A stretch of 64,000 nucleotides of DNA from Halobacteriovoraceae bacterium (GTDB taxonomy: Bacteria > Bdellovibrionota > Bacteriovoracia > Bacteriovoracales > Bacteriovoracaceae). Numbering within the stretch: the stretch's first letter is position 1; the number at the start of each line of letters is the position of its first letter. The position numbers and the translations under genes are program-made. The stretch is from assembly GCA_002707495.1 (NCBI GenBank), contig PAMZ01000022.1, positions 248,001 through 312,000 of the forward strand, in the 5' to 3' direction. The notes under the pieces were generated by a model. That model did no database searches. It was given only the letters and a program-made list of their open reading frames with translations, and was not told where the DNA came from. This document shows positions 60,376-64,000 of the stretch, piece after piece.

Positions 60376-61014
60376 CTAGGCAGCAGACCTTGATTTAAAA
60401 GAATCTATAATTTCCTCAATTTCAGCCAATCCGGAATATTTTTTCGGAAAAAGGAACATATTATTGGGGTTAACGAATTTTCTAAAATGAGATTTTAATA
60501 ACTCGATATCTATTTCTTCCAGAGGGTCTTTTGATTTCAACCCAATTGGTACTTTATGAGAGACTTTCCAACCTTTTTTATTGGGATCATCAATATCATG
60601 TTTTGTTCTAAAGTACTTTGCCTGCTCTCTTTCTTTCTTCTTTAAAACCATTGCAATTGGGACTCTATCGCTATCTACCAATCGCTTAATTTCCTGAAGC
60701 GAGGGCTCAATAGAATTAAAACACATCGAAAATCCCCAATGGGCAACCCCATTATCGCAAGGAATAATAATTCGACCACTATTGTGAATGACTTCTTTTC
60801 CACGAGAATAGTTTTCATTAAATTTTCTGATATATAAAGGAAGACTTTTATCATCTGCCCAATCTTTAACTAGTTGATCCCAATATTGGAGTGAGGATTC
60901 CTTAGGTTGCATTTTTTCGAGACGCTCCCTGAATTCCTTACCAATTTCTGAGATTCTCATCTCTAGATCTGAGAAATCTTCTTCAATTTCGTCAAAATTC
61001 ATTAACTTATTCAC
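60376..61014 (-). CDS. Partner of the GIY-YIG protein, possible HNH-like
   Basis: From the GTG at 61014 the product has 212 residues, with a coiled-coil-like N-terminus (about 10-40) and a soluble domain. Its C-terminal part, with SHKVPIGL and then HFRKFVNPNNMFLFPK (both present), resembles the histidine/asparagine spacing of some HNH-like nucleases, but I cannot confirm this. Other possible starts are a TTG at 61029 and an ATG at 61002; GTG has the best-placed GAAAGG site. It probably forms a unit with the GIY-YIG gene. Confidence 0.6.
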   Translation of the reverse strand: MNKLMNFDEIEEDFSDLEMRISEIGKEFRERLEKMQPKESSLQYWDQLVKDWADDKSLPLYIRKFNENYSRGKEVIHNSGRIIIPCDNGVAHWGFSMCFNSIEPSLQEIKRLVDSDRVPIAMVLKKKEREQAKYFRTKHDIDDPNKKGWKVSHKVPIGLKSKDPLEEIDIELLKSHFRKFVNPNNMFLFPKKYSGLAEIEEIIDSFKSRSAA

Positions 61015-61120
61015 TATATTACCTTTCAAGTTTTCAATAGGATTTTCAGTCTAATATAACGGCATTATCTGTGACTTTCTTGACTTAAGATTTAACAAAG
61101 AGTTTTGTAATTTCAGAAGT

Positions 61121-62539
61121 TTAAAATGCTAACTTTTCATCCCCATCAAACTGAATCACAGAGGTATTTTGAATAACTGAATCACGATCATTATAAGGAC
61201 CTGACTCACATCCAGCCATGCGATCAAATGATCTGGCTCCATCACATTCATAGTACATTCGATATAAATGCGAAGCGCGGATATCAGTTAGATGTGAAAG
61301 TTTACCTTCTTCATTAAAATGCATAGCGGGCGTTTCGGATAGGGCTTCATCGAAATAAACTTGCGCGAAAGGAAGTCTTAAAATTCTCTCGCGCTGAACC
61401 ATCGCAACGGGAAGAACGACTTTTCGAAGCCTGGAATCTTTAAAACAAACATCTTGAAATTGAATATTTGTCACATAATCTTGTCCGCGAATGATAGCGC
61501 GAAGATTGTATGGTTTTTTAATACTGGCCTGCACTTTAAAATTAGGCGCGCAAATCATACCGTCTTCTGCTCGATAAATATGCTCTTTAAGATCAAGTTT
61601 AATCTCAGACTGCTTAATCGCCTCACTTGTATTAGGAACAATATATTCTTTGAGCTCAGTTTCTTTAATCTCTTCGATATAATCTATAAAAGTATAAGAA
61701 TCAAAAAACTCTGAAGCAACCAGCCCGTTCATATATCTTGCGGCAACGGAATCTGTAGCGCCATTTTCAAGCATGATGCGATACCAAGCTTCATGCAAAA
61801 TCGCCATGGCCTGTTCTTGTTTATCCATAAGCTCCCAAATAGAGAGGCTAAATTCATAACGAAAATCTCTTCTAAACCTGGGCGCTCTTTGAGAAATAAA
61901 TTGTCTAAGGATACAACCTTCGGGAAGGGAGACGTGAGCTGAGTCATCGATTTCAATAATTACATCACGACCTAGATACACATGTTGGCCGCGAGCATTG
62001 GGGTAAAGTTCGAATTTTTCAAAATCGTTTACCATCTCCATGGAATAGTCATAAAGCTTCGTCGCCAAGACCTCATCAAATCTCTCCAATCTTTGAACAG
62101 CGACATTCACCATACTTCTCCATGTGGGAGCTTCAAGATTTTCAGGATTGAGATTAATATTAAAACGTAATTTTCCTGCTTCATAAGAATCAAGCATTTC
62201 AATTTTTTCAGGACAGATAACTGCATCTCCTCCGTTACCCATACCTCCACTTCGAGTGGTTGAATTCACTCGGTTGGATTGATTATTTAAACTTTCTTCG
62301 GTGATGACGTTTCTATCAAGGAGTTCTTGGATGAGATTAATTTGAGGCTCTTCTCTAGTCACCTGACTTCCAGGGAGAACGAGAACACTAGAAGTTTCCT
62401 CTTTGGGAGCGATTAACCTGATTTCTTCTACACTTTGTTCAATGGCTTCCTCTGTTTCGGGCTCAGATACGGTGGGGTCCGCCATGGATCCAGTCATCGC
62501 AAATAAGCTCAGAAAAATGAGAGAAAGGTTTAATTTCAT
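61121..62539 (-). CDS. Exported protein of unknown function
   Basis: From the ATG at 62539 the product has 472 residues with a signal peptide (MKLNLSLIFLSLFAMTGSMA). It is followed by an acidic linker (SEPETEEAIEQSVEEI) and a long soluble region with GGDAVICPEK and conserved-looking LHEAWYRIMLENGATDS, the latter perhaps a relic of a metallopeptidase helix. In this bacterial group such exported proteins often lie beside TIGR02147 regulators, as here. A start two codons earlier is possible but has a poorer site. Confidence 0.72.
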   Translation of the reverse strand: MKLNLSLIFLSLFAMTGSMADPTVSEPETEEAIEQSVEEIRLIAPKEETSSVLVLPGSQVTREEPQINLIQELLDRNVITEESLNNQSNRVNSTTRSGGMGNGGDAVICPEKIEMLDSYEAGKLRFNINLNPENLEAPTWRSMVNVAVQRLERFDEVLATKLYDYSMEMVNDFEKFELYPNARGQHVYLGRDVIIEIDDSAHVSLPEGCILRQFISQRAPRFRRDFRYEFSLSIWELMDKQEQAMAILHEAWYRIMLENGATDSVAARYMNGLVASEFFDSYTFIDYIEEIKETELKEYIVPNTSEAIKQSEIKLDLKEHIYRAEDGMICAPNFKVQASIKKPYNLRAIIRGQDYVTNIQFQDVCFKDSRLRKVVLPVAMVQRERILRLPFAQVYFDEALSETPAMHFNEEGKLSHLTDIRASHLYRMYYECDGARSFDRMAGCESGPYNDRDSVIQNTSVIQFDGDEKLAF

Positions 62540-62618
62540 TAACATTCCATATTTTTAAACTAACCTAGTCTATAGTTGACTAGCGCGCTGCGCAATTAAT
62601 TGGAAATATTTATAGACC

Positions 62619-62653
62619 GTGGTCTCAAATTATTAAAATCCTGTACTCAAAAT
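62619..62653 (+). promoter_or_regulatory. Regulator motif, first copy
   Basis: GTGGTCTCAAA (62619-62629), a 12-bp spacer, and TGTACTCAAAAT (62642-62653). The same two blocks with the same 12-bp spacing recur at 63518-63552. Confidence 0.65.
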
Positions 62654-62667
62654 ACCGATAAAGTTCT

Positions 62668-63486
62668 GTGAAAAAGATCTATGACTATATGGAACCTATT
62701 GAATTTATTAGCGATAGGTTCGAAGAAATTAAGGCGAGAAACCCGGGATATTCCCTTAGGGCCTGGGCGAAGTCTCTGGGCATGAAATCTCATGGACCTT
62801 TGCATGCGATCTTAAAAAAACAGCGAAAAATTCCTAAAAACCTCATTATCCCTCTTATCAAGACATTAAAACTGGATAAAGAAGAAGCGAAGTACTTTGA
62901 ATTATTAGTAGATTTATCTCGCGCTAAAAAGCCTGAAGAGATTGATTTCTATAAGGACAAACTCGCAAAACTCTCTCCTGTTCCCCTACGTGAGATTCAC
63001 GATCTTGAGGCCTATAAATACCTCACTGATCCTATTCATTTTACAGTGGCAGAGATGACTCAATTAAAGGAATTCAATGATTCACCTGCATGGATGAAAA
63101 AGAGTCTTCGAGTAAACCAAAATATGCGAGAGCTTGAAGTTATTATTGAGCGTCTTAGAAATCTCGGTATTGTTCAGAGGAAAAAGAAAAATCATTATGA
63201 AAAACCTCTGCAACATCTCTATACGAAACTTGAAGTCACCAGTGAAGTCGTTCAAAACTATCATAAGTTTTGCTCTGAGCTTGCGATCGATCAAGTTAGT
63301 AAACAAGATATAAGTGAGAAAGAATTCAATGCACTCTGCTTTAATATTAAAAAGAAAGATCTGCCTCAAATCAAAGAACAGATCAGAGATTTTATCAATA
63401 GACTGGTGGAAGAAAACGAAGCTCCGGCTCACGAGGGTGACGAGACCTACCAGTTAAACGTCCAATTCTTCTCTCTTACTAAGTAA
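62668..63486 (+). CDS. TIGR02147-family regulator
   Basis: The 272-residue protein begins with a helix-turn-helix-like segment (NPGYSLRAWAKSLGMKSHGPLHAILKKQRKIPKNLIIPLIKTLKLDKEEAKYFELL), typical of TIGR02147 (DUF4423) proteins of Bdellovibrio and Fibrobacteria. The C-terminal half is helical. They are thought to be transcription regulators. Start GTG at 62668, or an ATG 21 bp downstream. It is divergent from the exported protein and has the shared motif in front of it. Confidence 0.85.
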   Translation: MKKIYDYMEPIEFISDRFEEIKARNPGYSLRAWAKSLGMKSHGPLHAILKKQRKIPKNLIIPLIKTLKLDKEEAKYFELLVDLSRAKKPEEIDFYKDKLAKLSPVPLREIHDLEAYKYLTDPIHFTVAEMTQLKEFNDSPAWMKKSLRVNQNMRELEVIIERLRNLGIVQRKKKNHYEKPLQHLYTKLEVTSEVVQNYHKFCSELAIDQVSKQDISEKEFNALCFNIKKKDLPQIKEQIRDFINRLVEENEAPAHEGDETYQLNVQFFSLTK

Positions 63487-63517
63487 ACCCTGAAATAAAT
63501 TCATGAATTCTTATTCA

Positions 63518-63552
63518 GTGGTCTCAAAATGAGAACAGTTTGTACTCAAAAT
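63518..63552 (+). promoter_or_regulatory. Regulator motif, second copy
   Basis: GTGGTCTCAAA (63518-63528), a 12-bp spacer, and TGTACTCAAAAT (63541-63552). It lies 60 bp before the next exported-protein gene. Confidence 0.65.
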
Positions 63553-63612
63553 TGCTGCAGCCTATTTGCTTCTCCTGTAAGTTCCCCTCAACCAAACAAC
63601 AGGAGTTGCCTT

Positions 63613-64000
63613 ATGAAAACTTTATTAATCACACTAAGCTTACAAACATTACTTCTTGCTAACGCCCATGCAGGACTTAAAACAAGAATTCTAAAAGTTA
63701 TAAGTCCAGAAACATCAACAGATGCATTTGAAGTTCTTGTGGCAAAAGACAGACAGATCTTTACTGTCAATCCCAGTCAAGCCGAACTTCTTGAAGAGTT
63801 AAGACGTGCTGAGGAATTAAACTCAGTCGTTGAACTAACTGGAAACGAGGATAACGAACTACTCTCACTTGAACTTATTGAAGAGGGAGATAATGTTCTC
63901 GATTTTTATCCCTCTGAGGGTCTTCACCCGATGACGAATTACACTCCTTCAAATATTGACGGAGTTGACCGCGCCACTGAACTTTTTAATGAACTCGCTG
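63613..64000 (+). CDS. Exported protein, N-terminal part (runs off the right edge)
   Basis: The frame has 129 whole codons in the window. It begins with a signal peptide (MKTLLITLSLQTLLLANAHA) and an acidic mature part (LVAKDRQIFTVNPSQAELLEELRRAEE). The ATG follows an AGGAG site. The function is not recognised. The regulator motif shared with the upstream TIGR02147 gene suggests it belongs to the same regulon. Confidence 0.8.
   Translation, partial: MKTLLITLSLQTLLLANAHAGLKTRILKVISPETSTDAFEVLVAKDRQIFTVNPSQAELLEELRRAEELNSVVELTGNEDNELLSLELIEEGDNVLDFYPSEGLHPMTNYTPSNIDGVDRATELFNELA

Noticed and set aside
61454..61714. Plus-strand open frame inside the exported-protein gene
   Set aside because: It runs antisense within a well-supported gene and has no start signals.
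62634..62661. Sigma-28-like promoter (TAAA and ACCGATAA) before the TIGR02147 gene
   Set aside because: Spacing is 16 rather than 15 bp and the second motif copy at 63518-63552 lacks the ACCGATAA part, so a regulator site explains the repeat better.
1..64000. CRISPR array or insertion sequence
   Set aside because: No set of regularly spaced direct repeats of 23-40 bp and no transposase gene were seen; the only integration event found is the tRNA-His element.

Overview
The window is about 64 kb of AT-rich bacterial chromosome. Gene content points to a predatory-type bacterium of the Bacteriovorax/Halobacteriovorax group (Bdellovibrionota). The signs are a TIGR02147-type regulator beside exported proteins, many lineage-specific exported and outer-membrane proteins, lipoproteins with normal lipoboxes, a CHASE2 adenylate cyclase, a PrkA-type kinase and a chromosomal parA/parB pair. 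This placement is inferred from protein content alone; no rRNA gene is present.

Core region, 1-44.8 kb. After the end of an LptF/LptG permease gene (minus strand) come pepA, trmL and mtgA, then a lipoprotein with a 908-residue membrane-anchored protein, two outer-membrane-type proteins around 6.3-8.5 kb, and an MltD-like lytic transglycosylase. Next is the conserved ribosome cluster rplU-rpmA-obgE-rsfS-rlmH, followed by gpmI and pfkA. A minus-strand run follows: gdhA, a small exported protein that seems to start at CTG, an SH3 protein, an M48-like lipoprotein without zinc ligands, and a CHASE2 adenylate cyclase. Then come a hydrolase, parB/parA, a cysteine desulfurase, a degenerate 5'-nucleotidase-like lipoprotein, prkA and a pseudouridine synthase. 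At 38.8-42.8 kb two divergent operons (DUF4266, DUF3570, ApbE and thioredoxin-like; cytochrome b561-like and a membrane-tethered LuxR-type protein) form a likely extracytoplasmic flavin/redox system.

Mobile region, 44.9-51.1 kb. A tRNA-His gene (GTG anticodon) has a 6.1-kb integrative element in its 3' end, bounded by a perfect 25-bp direct repeat (44921-44945 and 51051-51075). The element carries a tyrosine integrase, a small HTH/excisionase-like protein, a probable replication initiator with a 16-bp palindrome over its ribosome-binding site, a NYN-domain nuclease, a lipoprotein, a zinc-ribbon membrane protein and a candidate small RNA.

Defence-like region, 51.1-61.0 kb. Directly beside the right attachment site lies an HTH/zinc-ribbon pair with a strongly structured leader. 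Then comes the most interesting locus: a tight operon of a 652-residue protein that seems to join a Cas4-like Fe-S nuclease to a DEDDy-type exonuclease domain (DUF2779-like), and two different reverse transcriptases (420 and 657 residues) that look like a DRT3-type antiphage pair. A toxin-antitoxin-like pair, a Fic protein with an unusual six-copy operator array and a GIY-YIG protein with an unknown partner follow. The last 3 kb return to core-like content: an exported protein, a TIGR02147-family regulator and the start of another exported protein. The last two genes share a repeated promoter motif that is probably a regulatory site.

A side theme of the core region is pseudoenzymes: three exported or membrane-anchored proteins look like known hydrolase folds whose metal-binding residues have been replaced.
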